NCBI RefSeq assembly: GCF_021917145.1 | Contig: NC_061078.1 | Coordinates: 7,417,076 to 7,481,075 of the forward strand | DNA length: 64,000 nt | Reading direction: 5' to 3' | Source: Hypomesus transpacificus | Taxonomy: Eukaryota > Chordata > Actinopteri > Osmeriformes > Osmeridae | Shown: positions 35,201 to 48,246 of the stretch, piece by piece | Layout of the letters: every line of letters starts with the position of its first letter | Position numbering within the stretch: the stretch's first letter is position 1 | Position numbers and translations under genes: made by a program | Notes under the pieces: generated by a model | What the model was told of the DNA's origin: nothing | The model's database searches: none | What the model saw: the letters and a program-made list of their open reading frames with translations, nothing else

Positions 35201-37674
35201 ATAGATTATGTTTGTTACACACCTGTCCTGGTGTCCCATGAAACACATGTTCTGGAGTGATTCACCTAGAAAATGCAAGTGGAGTGAAGTATGGTTTATC
35301 AAGAGTAATGTAACGTACCTTCACCACTAGATGGCAATATATTCATAAGGCAGTCTCTATGTCAGCCTCAAAACAGTAGCGTCAACAACAGCACTTCAAA
35401 ACCACAATAAGAACTTGCATCTGTAAGTTGAAGTGTGTACAGTAGACCCAGGCAAATCTACAAAGTGTACAGAGAAGCTTTCTTTTGGAAAACTGAGACA
35501 GAAAGTCACACACTGGCATACGTGAGAGTCTCCATATCAGTCACTGCTAGATGCAGAAGGCTGGTTGAAGTGGTTACCTTGTTCTTTGCATCGCAGAACA
35601 ATAAGTGCAGAAGAAAAGGAAGCACACAACTTTAACCCAAATACATAGTTATTGCACTGCAGTTGCGGTTTGACTCCCTTCGAGCACTTGGGCATACGCA
35701 CACAAACACACGTACTCACAGATATGACGTCATGATGAAAAGTGATCCTCACTGGCTCCGGCAGGTTGTTTTTGACCTCATTCTCCACAGTGATGCCCAC
35801 CACGTGTTCAAGAATCCTAATGTCGTTTCTGTCTGTCATTTTGGGCTGGTTTTGACAACAACACCAATCACAGCCATAGATTAGATAACCTAAGCATACC
35901 ATTATCTTTACAGTTGTATATGACTCAATTGAAGCACAGTAGCTTTCTGTAGTGGCGGTGGAGGTGGCTGTCCTACATTGAAGAGGGAGCTGTTGGTGAA
36001 GACGGAGCAGACGACCCTGGCCTTGCTGCGGCCAGGGTCTTTAAGACAGCTTGGGAGATAGATAGATGGCTTCTTCTCAATGGACAAGCCTTGCAGAGCC
36101 TGGACAACACAAATAGAGACACACACAGAATAGAATAGGAGGGGAATAGTAGTGACTTAGTATCTGGGTTACTTTGCTTAACAGAACCACACCAATACCA
36201 ATCTAGTTCTTATAGTATAAAGAGAAATAAGACCATTTGGAGGATTGTTAGTGTGTGTGTGTGTGTGTGTCTAGCCTTACGGGCAGGTTAACACTGGATC
36301 CCTGGAAGTCCTCCTTCATTTCCAGCACAGAGCCCTGAACACACGGCAGCTCCCACTCACCCAGGACCCGGGACCTAAATGTTGCATCCTCAATTCTGCA
36401 CACACACATACACACACATTTACACACATGCACAAACATGCAACCACATGCACAAACAGAAACATGCTATTATAGGAAATACAAGTATAAACTGTGAAAC
36501 CGCTCCAGTGATGGGAACATGACAATCTGCCAACATCCATTATCATTTGCATCCTGTTGGTATGTAAACCTCTGCAGATCACTCAAGCCTCACATCACAC
36601 CATCATCACTTAGTCAGCGAGACAAGCGCTCACTTCCTCTAAAACAACCTGCTGAGCTGGGCTGATGATGATGGCAAATGTGACCATGGGAACTATGAAA
36701 AAGATCAAATGCTCGGAGAAGAGACTAATTCGACAGCTGCGATACACTAAAGTGGCAGCAGAATTTTGCCCAATCAGTTGTTGTTGTGGCTTGTCCATCT
36801 GATGCTGAGATATGCTAAAGTTCTCTACTTACATGTTGATGTGGTTGGACCCCTGTCTGGCCTCCGCACACAAAAGCTCCTCTGCAAGGCAAACACGACA
36901 CAGTCAGTAGATTGACCACTAGCAGTGTTAAAACAGCAGTATGAGGTACTGAAACAGCCTTCCACACACACACAACTCCTTACTGCAGCTGGTCTTCTCT
37001 CCGTGGAAGGTGTAGGCAGGCTGAGTGAGACTGCCGATGGGGTCACCGTGGGTCATGGCGTCGAAGATCCCGTATGGGGCCGGGGGAAGGTTGGGGCCGT
37101 GTGATAGGCCGGTGCAGCAAGTGTCATAGAGACCAGAAGGCGGGCACAGCGTCTGATTCTTTCCCTCCATCTCCAGCGTCAGCTGATCCAATAGGGGCTC
37201 CCAGTACACACAAAATGGCGTCTCCGCCTTCGACAAATTCAACCCCAACTTCATAGAAATGTCACATTGGCCCGTGATGTGCCCCTGCACGGAGAGACAA
37301 CTCTGATTGGCCGAGATGGTGATGTTGTCGCAGCCTTTCTTCAGGTCATAGATCAGGGTCAGGGACCCATTGCCGTGCCGCCAGGTACCACACATCTTGA
37401 AGTCACGATCTCTTTCACATGATCCTGTGAAACAATCCAATGAATAATTTTCTTTTTTTTCTCTGAATAGTTAAGTTGCTAATGTGGAACAAAAATCAAA
37501 TAATTGTGACTCAAACAATCTCAATAGTTGCATGGTGTGACCTGAATAAAGACATGATCACTGATACTGTTTGCAGGCCAGTATCCGATAGTGACTCTTA
37601 CCTGAAGACAGGAGCCTGAGGAGACAGACCATCATCACCCCCAGTCTCCATCTGATTGGCTGGTTGGTCTCCAT
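32285..37674 (-). CDS. adgrg1: Adhesion GPCR G1 (GPR56)
   Basis: Thirteen minus-strand coding exons join in frame to about 648 aa: 37674-37602, 37424-36984, 36881-36833, 36395-36281, 36099-35977, 35845-35720, 35265-35223, 35021-34918, 34693-34578, 34396-34140, 33923-33824, 33544-33270, 32409-32285. The large second exon encodes the PLL-type N-terminal domain (RDFKMCG, NQTLCP, FCVYW), which marks GPR56. Then come GAIN (VVGITVENEV), a GPS (TCVSWDT, HWRRDGC, CHCNHL-TYFTILV) and seven TM segments (HYSLLASFSWMALEVFHTF, GTTWGLGFLDF, LNSFQGFFL). GPR56 is known for cortical and myelin development, with ligands such as collagen III and transglutaminase 2 in mammals. An acceptor at 37698 implies an upstream non-coding exon. 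Human GPR56 has 693 aa. Confidence 0.92.
33114..33235. repeat. Two adjacent palindromes in the last intron of adgrg1
   Basis: 33114-33149 is a perfect 36-bp palindrome with no spacer (half-site GTTTCTTATAAATGTTGT). After 7 bp, 33157-33190 and 33202-33235 form a nearly perfect 34-bp inverted repeat with an 11-bp loop, the only mismatches being at its ACATAA centre. No flanking target duplication was identified. Confidence 0.9.
34426..34496. repeat. (GA)n tract in an adgrg1 intron
   Basis: Imperfect GA repeat with GAGCCAGAGA interruptions, between the exons for TM1 and TM2-TM4. On the transcript it is a CT-rich tract about 30 bp from the acceptor. Confidence 0.85.
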
Positions 37675-38280
37675 TGACACAAGATGACCTCTGACCCCTA
37701 TAAAATAAAGCAGACAGGAAGCACTGTGATGTATGGGTCGAACAACGACACACTGCTATGGAGATGGAACAGATATGTCTTGATCAACGGTAAAAAATAA
37801 AAATACAAAACTTTCCGTCAATCTTCCATTCTTTTCTGTTGGACCTTTGATCTGTTCTACCCTAATCAGTCTCAACCCATAACGTACATATATCTCCTTT
37901 GCTGTCACAGGCACCATCTGTCTAACGGCAGTAACTGAAAGTTTCCTTCACAACAATGACTAATCTGTCCCTAAAATGCACACAATGCTTTCTTAGAGGT
38001 GTTATAGATAAGGACACGTTTCCTTCACACAGAGCACACACACACCATGCATTCTGCTCCTCCTCCTTTACTCTACGTGAAATACAGTTTCTTCTGAACT
38101 TCTGGAAATACAGTAGACAAAACCTTGTTTGTGCAACACAGTAAAGATAACACTTCAGTGAGGGAATAGACAATTTGCAGAGCTGTGGTTAGTCACTTCC
38201 TCCCTTAGAAGTGTTCATCATGCAGATACGGTGTTACTTCCCAGTGGTTATTAAGTAGAAACCACAGAGAAAGGGAAAGT

Positions 38281-38282
<2 letters not shown>

Positions 38283-38334
<52 letters not shown>

Positions 38335-38342
38335 TGTGAGAA

Positions 38343-38431
<89 letters not shown>
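38283..38431. repeat. Long (GA)n microsatellite
   Basis: Two runs of GA with one short interruption (TGTGTGAGAAAGAGACAG at 38333-38350). Lies about 600 bp upstream of the adgrg1 start exon. Confidence 0.95.
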
Positions 38432-38433
<2 letters not shown>

Positions 38434-38559
38434 TCTGTGTTCTATAGAACACACAATGAATTATACATACCTAGGCCTACAAATGAACGCCTCTGGTAGC
38501 TTCCGCTTTGAGCTTTATATGCAATAAAAAACATTTTTTATAAAAAAACCATCCCAATT

Positions 38560-39391
38560 AAGATTTGGGATTCGACAACATCATCAAGCATATTGCTCTC
38601 TATGGAAGTGAGATATGGGGCCGACTCAACCTCGACTTCAGCAATTGGGAAAAGCACCCAATAGAGACTCTCCATGCTGAATTCTGCTGAAATATATTAA
38701 ATATCCGAAGGAAAACTCCCACAAATGAATGCCGTACAGACTTAAGTTGATTCCTCCTTAACATTAGAAATCCAGAAAAGATCATTACAATGTTACACCC
38801 ATTTAAAATCCAGTCCTGAGGAAACCCTTCAATCTAAAGCCTTTGCAGTCCATGAAGTTAACCCTGAAAAGAGCCCCCTGTGCAAGCTGGTTATGAGACT
38901 AACAAACCAGTTACCACGTGGCACACCTCCTTCGCAGTCTATCACCCTCTTACTAACACCAAACAGAATAAAACTAATCACAACAGAAAACAAAAACTCC
39001 TACCTAGAACACTGGGAAAAAGAAACCAAGACACAAAACAAATTAGATTGCTATCGGGGCCTAAACAGAAACTATGAAATGGCTGAATATCTAATCTATA
39101 CATTGTCAAGGACATAAAGCAAAGACAGCTGCTCACAAAATACAGAATGAATGACCACACCCTTGCAATCGAAAAAGGAAGACATCAAAAAACAGAATCT
39201 GTGGGCACTGTACATGAGGGGAAATTGAAACAGAAAACTATTCCTTTTTTTTTGTTTGTTATTTAGCAGACACTCTTATCCAGAGCAACTTACAGTAAGT
39301 ACAGGGACATTCCCCCCTGTCCATTCAATATGGACTGCTTTGGCAATACTGCTCAACAAGAACTGTCATGCCAATAAAGCATACTGAACTG

Positions 39392-39395
<4 letters not shown>
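38560..39395 (+). mobile_element. Remnant of an L1/Tx1-like LINE (ORF2 C-terminus and 3' end)
   Basis: Conceptual + strand translation in more than one frame gives LYGSEIWG, HPIETLHAEFC, YLEHWEKETKTQ and LAIEKGRH-like peptides typical of the C-terminal part of fish L1/Tx1-like ORF2. Frameshifts and stops interrupt it. The 3' end reads CTGTCATGCCAATAAAGCAT followed by a GAACTGAA tail, then GA repeats. It is a dead copy truncated at both ends of the frame. A second repeat is embedded near 39261-39318. Confidence 0.75.
39261..39318. mobile_element. Fish retroelement core (TTAGCAGACACTCTTATCC)
   Basis: The segment with TTTAGCAGACACTCTTATCC and a GAGCAACTTACAGTAAGTAC-type end is a widespread fish SINE/LINE tail motif. 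Here it lies within the LINE remnant. A related copy sits at 40236-40290 and an inverted one inside 17413-17455. Confidence 0.65.
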
Positions 39396-39438
<43 letters not shown>

Positions 39439-39597
39439 TTATGTTTTGAGTTTGTTGCTGTTGTGTTTTGAGTTTGCAGGTGGTGTGGTGACGTCATTGC
39501 CCGCAAGTGTTTCACGTCTTATTACATTGTTTCATATGTCAGTTGTATGGAGTCAAATTAGGGTCAATAATATTTTCTAATATCATTTCCTATTTCT

Positions 39598-39746
39598 GCA
39601 GATGCAAATCTTTTTCTGCGGGTGCTAAACTTTTTCTGCGGATGCAAATCTTTTTCTACGGATGCTAAACTATTTCTAGGGATGCTAAACTATTTTGTAG
39701 GGATGCTAAACTATTTCTAGGGATGCTAAACTATTTCTAGGGATGC
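39598..39746. repeat. 20-bp minisatellite, about 7 copies
   Basis: Unit resembles GATGCTAAACTATTTCTAGG, with older variants (GCAAATCTTTTTCTGCGG) at the left and homogeneous copies at the right, an apparent direction of expansion. Confidence 0.9.
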
Positions 39747-40235
39747 CTCCATTCAGTTGACGCAGCTTCGAGATCATAACTGTTCATGCCTACGTAGCTT
39801 GTGGTTCATCAATTGTTTTTGGCCCCTTTGATATCATCTTTAGTAAGATATTGTGTTTTTGAAATGTTGAGGTTTCACCCACGACAAATATCTGATCTAA
39901 AAGTTGTTCTTATGTCCTGTATCTGTGTCTAATATTAGCGAAGCTCCCCGTGTCCGTTTGACACGGTTGTCATTATTACCAAAATGAACGTTATTCCTTT
40001 AGGTAAAAAGGAGCTTTCCTCTTCAAAATTAGTTTTTTAAGTTCATCGCACCACAGAAGAATGTGTTGTTATCTACCCTTCCAAATTCGAACAAAAAAAA
40101 TGACAAGTATGTTATACTAGGCTTTGAAATCGTGAGAAAATCATCAGTGTTCTCTGCTTGAGACTGGGGGGGCGTGTTGTGTGAAGGAGCTGAAGCTCCA
40201 CCCCCTCGAATTTATTGAATTTAACAACAACAGCT

Positions 40236-40290
40236 AAATTACATTACATTTAGCAGATGCTCTTATCCAGAGCGACTTACAGTAAGTACA
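40236..40290. mobile_element. Fish retroelement core, second copy
   Basis: Contains CATTTAGCAGATGCTCTTAT followed by CCAGAGCGACTTACAGTAAG, the same motif as at 39261. Confidence 0.65.
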
Positions 40291-41237
40291 CCTCACCCTC
40301 AACGCCACACACATATACACATACAGTCACACATATACTTACGACATACACACAAACACACACTGCCCCCACAACCTCTCTTTATTGTTCAAGACAACAC
40401 GGCCTCAATGAAGCCAAAGAATATAGCATTTCAGTTCAAAAATGTTACTGTGTCTGTTTAGTGCATGAATGTGTTACTTAAAAGGAGAGATAATAAGGGA
40501 CAGCAAAAGCCAGCAGAGCACCAGTGACAGAAAGAGGAAGCTTTTTCAAACACGACAGCACAGTCAGACAGACCTGTCACAACTCCTTCCCCATTCTACC
40601 GCTCAGACGTACGGCAGTGGGATAGTTTCTAAAACGTTTACAGTTTGACCTCTGTTTCCCCATTTCATATGCTCGCTCCTTCTCTCTTGACCTTGAGTGT
40701 CTGAACGCTGCAGACTGGACAGTGGCGTTTACACGTGACTCACACTGTCCCAAAAAGCAGCATTATTATCCTAATCTTCATATCCCTCTGTGGGCCACCC
40801 ATGACTGGCAGAGCAGTCCCAACAAGAGTGTGACTCATGCAGGGTGAAAGAACTCAGCCAGGCTCTTTGTCTCCAACCATGTCTCCTAGGGGCTGAGGAA
40901 TGCGACCTGCACCTAGACAGCAGAGCAGCCCCGGAAAACCCCACTCAGGATTCAATATATTCAGAGATATGTTGTGTGTTTGTGTGCATGTGTTTGCACA
41001 TGTGTGTGTTTGTATGTGTGTCTGTCTGTGTGTGCGTGTGTGTGTGTGTGGGGGGGGGGGGGGTTGTGTGTGTTCAGGGCCAGAGGTTGTGGTCATTAAG
41101 GATAGCAGAAGCTGGACAGTTATTACATCCAAATTAAAGCTCTCTCTCCCACCCCTGTACACAAATCCACACACCACCCTGATCTAGCATTTACCATTGC
41201 TTTACCACTGTTTATGATGTTAAACAGCACTGTCCAT

Positions 41238-41238
<1 letters not shown>

Positions 41239-41272
<34 letters not shown>

Positions 41273-41293
41273 AAAAGAAAGAAAGAAAGAAAG
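41239..41293. repeat. (GAAA)n microsatellite
   Basis: About 13 GAAA units with one AAAAA interruption near 41272. Confidence 0.93.
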
Positions 41294-44140
41294 GGTAAAG
41301 TCTGAGTGATTTCAAACCTTAGTGAATATCTTTGCATTCCACCTGCTCTACAATTTCCTGACCTCAACCTCCCCCTACACACACATACGCACTCCCGTAC
41401 AAATACGTAGACTTAGAACAACACAATCATCTCTACATGGTTTAAGATTATGGCCAAGCGCTAATGATAGCCGTGTATTACCTAGTTCAAAATGGAGAGC
41501 TGTCTCTGAATTACTGCACGTTACCTAAAGCAAAACTTCGGTTTTCCCCTGCTCAACTCAGAAGCGTTCAGGCAGTCGATGATGGTTGTTATGCTACAAA
41601 ATAAGCCTATCTTTAGATTTTACGTTTCTATTTTTTTATGCTATAGAGTTACAGCCTTTATAAATGCTACTCCCCTAGAATACGCCGGTGATAGAAATTG
41701 TTGAATCAAAAGAGTATCAGACAAGAGGAACAGCAGGTGACAGAATATCTTCAAACACTACGAGAAAACGTCTGTCGTCCCAGTATTATGCCAAAACACC
41801 GCTGCATTTCTTGTGCTCTACCGCATTCTCAAAATGAATTGGGTATGTTATGTAAAATAAGTAAAGAATCTGTTACCTCTTCAGTCGGAACCGGGTGAAA
41901 ACTTCATGCAGGAATATGTTCTCCGGCTTCGCCTTTCTCTTTGAGGAGAAAGCCAAATGTCTATTTTAAGAGGCGTAAGAAATTGCTGGTTGATTATTGA
42001 TAATCGTCTACCTTCTATAGCGCGTATACAGTCATGCTATGAAACCTAAAGTAAAATCTATAAGTCTCCACGCGCACACAGCAACGTCTCCTTTAGCGCT
42101 CAAACAAGCAAGTCTGGACTTCACCTAAACTCCGGAGTTTTTGAAATTACGGTTTGGTCTTTGCCCCACTTCAGTGCTTAAAACACTGTCACCGAACTCT
42201 GTGTATCAGCTAAGGCTATTTGTTTTCTCCCTGCAAGGAAGCACAGGCTGGTATTCCCCCTTCCTGGATGACTGGTCCTCGAGGGAATAACTGTCAACAC
42301 GATTAAGGCGCGGGGAGTCTGAGGTTAGAGGTGGAGCTACGGCGACAACGACTTCAGCTTTGTCCTTCAATGGAGGGATGGGGTGTATGGAGCCCATTCA
42401 CCATCCATGGAAAGTGCCACCCACAGTAATGAAACCTGAGTCTTTCCTCCACCAAGTCAGTTTTGATATCCTAATTTTTAGTTTTCTACTTTCAATACAT
42501 GATCCACATCTGAATAGTTACAACAGCTGCCGCTTTAGTGACAAAGTGTTGCCTATAACCTCTAACCAGTGACAACATACCATAGCCTAGTCTCTTTACC
42601 TGCCACAATGTGATGACAGATTTAAGGCTGTGGCTGGTATGGCTGACTGTCTTAACTCTTGGAGTATTGCAAGGGTCTGACAAGTGTTTCACTGTGTTCT
42701 GTTGTACAGTACGTCTGATCAGTACTTAAGCAACTGCACTGTTGCATGAGTGAATGTTTAACCATGTAAGTCAGATTAGCTGTGCAGATACCACATCTTT
42801 ATACTGAGACAGGGTGATGTTTGTCTCGCTTTCAACAGCACTTTTACCGTTCACAGACAGAGGGGAGGGGGAGGGGGGGAGAGATGGTAGACAAAGCATC
42901 TGGCTCCCTACTTCCCTACAGCCGTTTGTTTGTGGTGTTTTAACAGGCTGTGTGTGTATGTGTGTGTATGTGTGTGTGTGTGTGCGTGTGTGCATGTGAG
43001 TGTCTGTAGAGATAAGAATGGGTGTTGCCCTCAATATGATAAGGAACAATTCACTTCTTGGTGCTGCAAGGTTATGTTGATCTTCACACACACCAGACCA
43101 GACACATATATATATATGTATACACACACACACACACACACTAGTATTCTCGCTGTCAGTTAAGGAAACACTGAGATACAAAACTAGACACCTCGGTCAG
43201 TATCATTCCATCTACAGACAGACCACTTCCTAGTCCCACTTGAAGCAGATGGCTGCAGCTTTCTGCTTCCAGAAGCAACCACACATCTGCATGTCACCCT
43301 GATGTATCTAACCCTATCATCATCACCTTCAATGTCAGACCTCCAGGGCAGTCCCATCCCCAGGGGACCAGTGAGCTTCAGATGACAGGAAGTTGGGGAG
43401 GGGGGGAGAACTTCCTCAAATCCCTTCTACTGTAAACTCGACACCCTCTCGTATACACACCTCTTCTTTCAAACTTACACACACATAGACACACTTCTTC
43501 TGTCAGACATACACACACAGACTTGAACGGAGTAGGCAGGTGCCCTGAGCTAAGAGAGCCTCTTGTTCCCCCACCACCACACACACACACACTGCCTCCT
43601 CCCACCCTTGGAATGTTATAGTGCCCAATGTATTAACACTGATGCACTGTGCTCAGTGACACGCACCCATCACCCCCCTCCCACACACGCTCAAACATGA
43701 CACACACACATCCCACGCACACATATACAATGAGGGCTTGCCTCATTAACTTTCTTGTGGTTAGGTTCCTCCAGGCCTGTTCCTGTAAACTCAGTCTACT
43801 AGTTTAAGTATTCAAAGGACACCTCTACTGCCACCTCATTGGCATTATAGACCAGAGTAGACATAAAACAATAACAAATTAGAGAAGCAGTAGGTATGCT
43901 TTAAAGACTCAGTAATTACTAAACACACTAAAGACATCAGATTCACAGTAGTCACCTTATCAATGCACTGAACTATCGTTTGGCTCAAATTTTGTTTGAC
44001 ATTCATTAACATCCCCTGCCCTCTACCAAAAAGGTTAAGTTAGGCTACTGACTTCAGACCACTGTCTGCTGTGTTCCAAAGGTGGCATCTTCATCTCCAG
44101 AATGTCCAAACACTATCATCTTGTTCTTTGATGACACACA

Positions 44141-44538
44141 GGGCTTCATTTACTAACAGGATTGCGCCCATTTCAGGCGTGAAATAGCGGGTAAAGACAT
44201 AACACCGTATTTACAAAGGCAGCGCACTTGAGCAAAAACGCAGATTACCGCTGCTGGAAGGGTACAAAGGAAAGTGCCAAAGTGGGTGTGTATATTTCTG
44301 GCTCCTGTTCGCTGAACTTTATTTTTTATTTTCCTCGAATTACCCATGGTGGCAGACAGTAACATGCAGGCGATTTGTTCCGTCTTTTAACGGCGCGCTA
44401 ATTAACACTAATGGGCGGTGATTGCCTGACGAGGATCTGGTTTGATACCACGCAAAATGCGGAAATACACCGTCCGCTGTTTGCGGTTGGGCAAAGGCGC
44501 AGATTAAGCTGCGGTCGCAATGTTATTAAATGAGGCCC
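44141..44538. mobile_element. MITE-like element with GGGC(T/C)TCATTTA termini
   Basis: Left end GGGCTTCATTTACTAACA and right end (inverted) GGGCCTCATTTAATAACA are about 16 of 18 identical. A 3-bp ACA flanks both sides (44138-44140, 44539-44541), compatible with a PIF/Harbinger-type 3-bp duplication, but the flank is low-complexity CA. About 398 bp, no transposase frame. Confidence 0.6.
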
Positions 44539-46507
44539 ACAGACCCCCACACACACACCCTGCCCACACATAGACACATACAAACAACCCCCTCAGACAC
44601 ACACACACAGCCCCCCAGGCCTGGATGGATGGACAGATACTCAATTATTAAAACATTTGGGGGGGAGGGGGGTTAGAGGGGGAGTCTCTGTCTCCCTCTC
44701 TCAAACACTCACAATGAAATGACATAAGGACCTCCTTTGCCTAGGTTTGTCACCACGGTGACAGTGTATCCAGGGACCAGCTGGTCAACTCCTGCTGTGA
44801 GGTAGTGGTAAAAGAGAACTCTCTCACACACAAACATCGGCATTCAAACCCCCACTGCGAGTTAATAGCTGAGACATCATATCATGTGTGAGGCATCAAG
44901 GATGTGTGCAGACATGTTCTAGTCATGATTACAGACCAGGTGTGAAGTCCCCCTCCCTCCCACTGTTTCCTGCAGTATCACTCTCTCTCTGCCATCTCTT
45001 TTTTTCACTTTTTTTCACTCACTCACACTGACTCCCTCCCTACCCTTCTTTCCTCCATCTATTTCATCCTCACCTCCCTCACTATCACACTGTTTCATTC
45101 TCCTCCTCCCTCTTCAATCTCTCCTTTTGTAGCAGTACCCCTGCACTCTGCAGTCTTAGAGGGTGATAGGAAACAGTAGTCTTCTACAGTCCTAGTCTTA
45201 ATTTTTGCTGACAGAAGGCCAATGAGACTGGAAAGGAGATTTGAAGGGGTTGAGTGAAGGAGAGGAGGGGAGTTGGAGAGGGGAGGGTATAGGGTAGAGG
45301 TGGTTGGGGAAAAGAGAAGATGAGATGGGGGGATGGGTGTAGAATAATTGATCTCTTTGTGTCTCATTAAAATGAGACACACATCTTTAATACATTAGGG
45401 GCCTCTATGACCTCTCCCCCCTCACTGGTACACACACACACACACACATTTCTTAAAGAGACTATAGGCCTGAAAGTTTGAGTGGCATGAACGGGGTAAA
45501 CGTTTCTTGCTTGCCTGTCATATTTTTTTCACAGAGTTTGGCTGAGAAAACCCTTCTACACTTGCCATACAAAAGTGGCAGTATGTCGCCATCTTCTGTA
45601 CGCAGTAAAAAACATTTACCATGGACACTTTCGTTAGTTTAGTAGGCTATTGAATATAATCACGTGGGCCTAAATGTCATGCCTAATTAGGCTACGCTAC
45701 AACACATTTTTTCTTGTTACAAGAAACTTTTACAAAGACATAGCAACCTTTGCTATTACCACGGTCCTAAAGTTATGTAGCTGGGAAATATGCTGTTAGC
45801 ATTTTTTGGCAGAAAGTCACTTTTTCGCACGACACGTGAATGGCATAATTGCTTGATTAGGCTACAGTAAAACTGTTGAGGCTACAAGCCACTGAAGCCA
45901 GTCTGTGACAATTAAGTCGCGGAGATAGAGAGTGAAGTTGGCAGAAGCTGTTTTGTGCCGTTAACATTTTCGTTTGTGCGACATTGCTTTCTAAAATAGG
46001 CTATTAGACATTACATTTATAGGCGATGATGTAACTCAGCTCCCCAACATGCTCCAAATTGACCCAAAATAGTCTTGTTTGTTTGTGTTTTGTTTATGCT
46101 GGTTTGTGCCGTTAAGTTTCGTTAGTGCTGCTTCAGTTTTTTTAATAGGCCAACTAGATGTTTAATAGATGATTACGAAATTGATATTGGACCCTGATAT
46201 TGGACTGGCCATGCACCCCAGACATTTTCAGCCGTGTAACGGAGAGAGCACATATTCTGACTACATGCTATTAGGTCCAGACGTGTAAAAGAAGTTTAGA
46301 AGTTTAAAACGTTTTTTTTTTCTTTCAAAAGAAAATTACCATTGGAAAAACGATTTTCAACCTGACAACAGCTATTAAAACATGTGACCACTTGACACTT
46401 GTGCCAAGACACAGACCCATCGCAAAATGTTACTCTTCGTCGATATTCGCCGGCACCTGGGATCGAACATTCCACCTTCCACATCTCAGATTCTACATAC
46501 AAAACAG

Positions 46508-46740
46508 AAATTACATGGGGGGGTGCATTTCAGGGAAGCACTGTATTCGGTCTTGCCAGGAAATGCATCCCTTGCTAACTCTGACTAGAAAGTGCCACAT
46601 GCATGAAACTTACTCTGTTTACTCATACTATTGCCCTCAATGTACAGTGAGAATAATTTGATGCTGGAATATACAGAACATAAATTACATGGGGGGTGCA
46701 TTTCAGGGCAGGGCTGTATTTTGTCTTGCCAAGAAGTGAA
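46508..46740. repeat. Diverged direct repeat pair
   Basis: 46508-46565 and 46682-46740 share TTACATGGGGG then GTGCATTTCAGGG and TGTCTTGCCAAGAA-like words, about 80 percent identical. Origin unknown. Confidence 0.7.
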
Positions 46741-46847
46741 GCAACAGCAAAAACATCTAAGCACTTAATCAAATTCCAGAACCCTGCTTTCTTTACTTTT
46801 TCTAGACCTGTGTGTTTGGTCACCCAGTATATAAACATTTTCACCTG

Positions 46848-46955
46848 ACTTCCGGATACACTGAAATGCCTTCCGAATATACTGAATTGACTTTCGGATA
46901 TACTGAAATGCCTTCCGAATATACTGAACACACTTTCAGATATAATGAAAATATA
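46848..46955. repeat. Short tandem repeat of about 19/38 bp
   Basis: Alternating units with ATACTGAAATGCCTTCCGA and ATACTGAATTGACTTTCGG, degrading to the right. Confidence 0.75.
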
Positions 46956-47079
46956 GTGAAAATGTTCTCACACTCTTACATTCTCAAAGCTTCTTACTCT
47001 TCCTTATAAGACTTGAGCATTTCATAAATGAGTGTGTGAATGTTTCACATGCGTCTGTGAGAGCGTTATGTATTTGTCT

Positions 47080-47225
47080 GTAAATGTTCAGTAGTATGAA
47101 TGTGTGTAAACATTTCACATGTGAATGCATTTCATGTGGCGATGCAAACATTTGACATATGTGGATGTGAGTTTTCAGTAGTATGTGTGTGAACGTTTCA
47201 CATGTGAATGTATGTTTCATGTGTT
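47080..47225. repeat. Degenerate tandem repeat
   Basis: Two copies beginning near TTCAGTAGTATG (47088 and 47175), each followed by GTTTCACATGTGAATG-type sequence. CACATGTG palindromes recur. Confidence 0.6.
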
Positions 47226-47394
47226 TGTGGAAGGACAGTCTGAATTATTTCCTAAACGGTCCCTCATAAAGTAACCCTGGATCACACTAACCACATTGAA
47301 GATGTGTCTAATCATCAATCATATGATTAATTCAAGATCCTTAGATGCCAGGCTAGGGTTAGACACACATTTTCTGTCATGGTCAATGGACCCC

Positions 47395-47453
47395 CTGAAG
47401 TAGCCATGGCCACCCCTTGGCCACCCCATATCTAAAACTCTGGTTCCGCCACT
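47395..47453. mobile_element. Orphan hAT end (CCGCCACTG)
   Basis: GGCCACCCCATATCTAAAAC then CTCTGGTTCCGCCACTG resembles the right end of the element at 17050-17499. No matching left end was found, so it is a fragment. Confidence 0.45.
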
Positions 47454-47999
47454 GTCTGTGGTCACATACAAGAAGCAGTGAGATCACTGCTCAGATAACG
47501 TAATTTAGGACGATTGGATACATGATTACCCATCTGCAAAATCCATCCGCGGTATTTTAGCCGGGATTATTGCCTCAGATTAGAGCCGGCATATCATTTT
47601 ACTCTTTGCTGTTGTTTCTGGAGAAGTAAAGCCATTTATGTGACAATCAGGGTTCACTTCTCTTTGAGGAGACAAGTGTCTCTTTCTTTCTGTTTCTTTT
47701 CCGTTTCAGAGTGAGAGGCAAGCCTGATATGAGGATAATCAGCACACACTGCCCTTCTGTTTTACCGCAAGGTCTTTGTCATGTAGCTGCAATAGGTCTA
47801 GACAGGGCCTGCCCTCTTCAACGTGAATCCTGGTTTGAAAACAGTCTAGGCTAGGTTAGGCTGGAGTCATAAAACATAGCTATTTCATCATTTCATTTCG
47901 TCATTAAACCAAATGACTGAAATTAATGTTTAAACCATTTGATTATTAAATCAGTACCGTGGAAATCAAATGTATGAGTAGGCTAATGTCTACATCTCG

Positions 48000-48246
48000 T
48001 TGGTCGTGGTGAGTAGGAGGTAACTGCCACAGCCGCTGCTGCTGTTGCAACCGCTGCCGCCGTCGCCACTCTACCGTTCACCGCAGTGGGGCGTATTCAT
48101 ACACGTTTCGGGGCTGAGTCCGTTTGAGTCTGTGCTGTTCATATTCCGGGGCATTTTCAGTGGCTCGCTCTCCGTGTGATGCGTCGAGTGATGCGAGGTT
48201 GTACGATTGCTTCTTGGATGCAGCATCCGTTTTTCACTGTGCAAGT
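48000..48246 (+). promoter_or_regulatory. CpG- and GCNGCC-rich segment, possible apba2 first exon
   Basis: A locally GC-rich stretch with CCGCTGCTGCTGTTGC and CCGCCGTCGCC words precedes a good donor (GCAA then GTAAGG) at 48247. apba2 needs at least one upstream untranslated exon because its ATG exon begins at an acceptor (58406). The link over 10 kb is inference. Confidence 0.3.

Larger units (their letters stand above)
39747..44140. other. Gene-free stretch upstream of adgrg1
   Basis: No protein-coding exon could be supported. Repeats noted are the retroelement core at 40236-40290, TG and G runs at 41000-41062 and a GAAA repeat at 41239-41293. An adgrg1 untranslated first exon may lie here (for example near the CpG-containing 42000-42350) but no donor could be tied to it. 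Confidence 0.45.
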
